DNA from: an uncultured Gammaproteobacteria bacterium
GTDB taxonomy: Bacteria; Pseudomonadota; Gammaproteobacteria; CAJQNE01
Assembly: GCA_905479545.1 (NCBI GenBank)
Contig: CAJQNE010000082.1
Location: 1 to 7,964 of the forward strand
Length of the DNA: 7,964 nt
Reading direction: 5' to 3'
Part shown: positions 7,122-7,964 of the stretch, one piece after another
How positions within the stretch are numbered: the stretch's first letter is position 1
Layout of the letters: every line of letters begins with the position of its first letter
The notes under the pieces: generated by a model
What the model was told of the DNA's origin: nothing
What the model saw: only the letters and a program-made list of their open reading frames with translations
Databases searched by the model: none
Made by a program: the position numbers and the translations under genes

Positions 7122-7150
7122 GTGCCAGACCTTGGCTGCTGCTGTATTAT
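7122..7150 (+). promoter_or_regulatory. Candidate sigma-70 promoter for acnD
   Basis: GTGCCA (7122-7127) and TATTAT (7145-7150) are separated by 17 bases and match the consensus boxes at four and five of six positions. The leader would be about 85 bases to the start codon. That leader includes a short inverted repeat, CCGCA (7181-7185) with TGCGG (7193-7197), which could be an operator or a small hairpin. The position fits acnD being transcribed from its own promoter divergent from the SDR-like gene, but such matches arise by chance. Confidence 0.25.
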
Positions 7151-7241
7151 GCCCACGCTTAATTCTGTGAGAACGACTCGCCGCAAACGTGATGCGGTTG
7201 AAAGCGGCTCACCTTATCAAACCGAACTATTGGCTATGACT

Positions 7242-7964
7242 ATGAACTCTGACTATCGCAAACCGCTGCCGGGCACTGACCTCGATTATTTTGATACTCG
7301 TGAAGCGGTGAACGACATAGAGCCTGGTGCCTGGGAAAAACTGCCTTACACCTCCCGCGTGCACGCCGAGAACCTGGTGCGACGTTGCGACCCGGCAGAG
7401 TTAACCGAGGCATTAAAGCAATTTATTTACCGTCGGCGCGATGTCGATTTTCCCTGGTATCCGGCGCGGGTGGTGTGCCACGACATTCTTGGCCAAACTG
7501 CACTAGTAGACTTAGCAGGTTTACGCGATGCGATTGCAGAGCAGGGCGGCGATCCGGCCAAAGTAAACCCGGTGGTTCCTACCCAGCTGATTGTCGATCA
7601 CTCGCTGGCGGTAGAACACCCCGGGTCGGAAGAGAACGCTTTTGAGAAAAACCGCGTTGTCGAAGAACGCCGTAACGAAGACCGTTTCCACTTTATTAAC
7701 TGGACGGCAGACGCGTTTGAGAACATTGACGTAATTCCGCCCGGCAACGGCATCATGCACCAGATCAATCTGGAGCGGATGTCGCCGGTGGTGCAGGTGC
7801 AGGATGGTGTCGCATTCCCGGATACTTGTGTCGGTACCGACAGCCACACGCCGATGGTTGATGCGCTGGGCGTAATCTCAGTCGGCGTCGGCGGCCTGGA
7901 AGCTGAATGCGTGATGCTCGGCCGTGCTTCGTATATGCGCCTGCCCGATATTGTTGGCGTAGAG
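7242..7964 (+). CDS. acnD: Fe-S 2-methylcitrate dehydratase AcnD, N-terminal part (runs off right edge)
   Basis: The first 241 residues of an aconitase-superfamily protein of the AcnD type. AcnD dehydrates 2-methylcitrate to 2-methylaconitate in the methylcitrate cycle for propionate breakdown; PrpF then isomerises the product. MNSDYRKPLPGTDLDYFD at the start, LPYTSRVHAENLVRRCDP (34-51), FPWYPARVVCHDILGQTALVDLAGLRDAI and EERRNEDRFHFINW are far closer to AcnD as I recall it than to AcnA. Active-site segments visible are DHS (119-121), GIMHQINLE (170-178) and the aconitase signature start VGTDSHT (197-203). The Fe-S cysteine ligands lie beyond the window. ATG at 7242 matches the usual family start; an in-frame ATG at 7236 adds two residues, and one at 7149 adds 31 unfamiliar ones. 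No strong ribosome site precedes any of them. The gene is usually found after prpC; here the upstream neighbour is a divergent SDR-like gene, so prpC is not immediately 5'. Confidence 0.92.
   Translation, partial: MNSDYRKPLPGTDLDYFDTREAVNDIEPGAWEKLPYTSRVHAENLVRRCDPAELTEALKQFIYRRRDVDFPWYPARVVCHDILGQTALVDLAGLRDAIAEQGGDPAKVNPVVPTQLIVDHSLAVEHPGSEENAFEKNRVVEERRNEDRFHFINWTADAFENIDVIPPGNGIMHQINLERMSPVVQVQDGVAFPDTCVGTDSHTPMVDALGVISVGVGGLEAECVMLGRASYMRLPDIVGVE

Noticed and set aside
7113..7125. GCAC-N5-GTGC inverted repeat upstream of acnD as a regulator site
   Set aside because: Arms of only four bases with no extension are expected by chance in a gap of this size.
7521..7847. Minus-strand frames of 108 and 83 codons opposite acnD
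   Set aside because: They are antisense to well-conserved AcnD sequence, with no recognisable motif.

Overview
The window looks like an ordinary chromosomal stretch of a gammaproteobacterium. The main evidence is a full-length RapA (HepA) RNA-polymerase-recycling ATPase and a DUF2937 membrane protein, both families I associate chiefly with Gammaproteobacteria. Base composition looks moderate, a little over half G+C by eye. The mix of a RapA gene, a salicylate-hydroxylase-type flavoprotein, a GST-kappa/HCCA isomerase and an AcnD-type dehydratase would suit a marine or environmental heterotroph; that part is inference. I see no tRNA, rRNA, CRISPR array, insertion sequence, phage gene or plasmid origin.

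Layout, left to right. (1) Bases 1-555, plus strand: a MobA/MocA-like nucleotidyltransferase whose 5' end lies before the window. (2) Bases 552-1151, minus strand: a two-membrane-segment DUF2937 protein, overlapping gene 1 tail to tail by 4 bases. (3) Bases 1311-4208, plus strand: rapA with a GTG start, divergent from gene 2 across about 160 bases. (4) Bases 4230-7009, minus strand: a probable three-gene unit read right to left, namely an atypical short-chain dehydrogenase-like protein, a 2-hydroxychromene-2-carboxylate isomerase-like protein of the DsbA/GST-kappa fold, and a class A FAD monooxygenase. A 41-base palindromic repeat sits in the gap between the last two. The unit converges on rapA with only 21 bases between them. 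(5) Bases 7242-7964, plus strand: the first 241 codons of acnD, the Fe-S 2-methylcitrate dehydratase of the methylcitrate (propionate) pathway, divergent from the dehydrogenase and running off the right edge.

How the genes fit together. The minus-strand trio reads as a small catabolic or modification cluster: a flavin hydroxylase, a glutathione-dependent-type isomerase and an SDR-fold protein are the kinds of enzyme used together on aromatic or polycyclic compounds. No ring-cleavage dioxygenase, transporter or regulator is visible, so the substrate cannot be named. The SDR-fold protein has lost three of the four classical catalytic residues, the most interesting protein-level observation here. 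AcnD is propionate metabolism and is not obviously linked to the trio. I did not find a convincing unknown system; the points worth a second look are modest and are listed with their limits.
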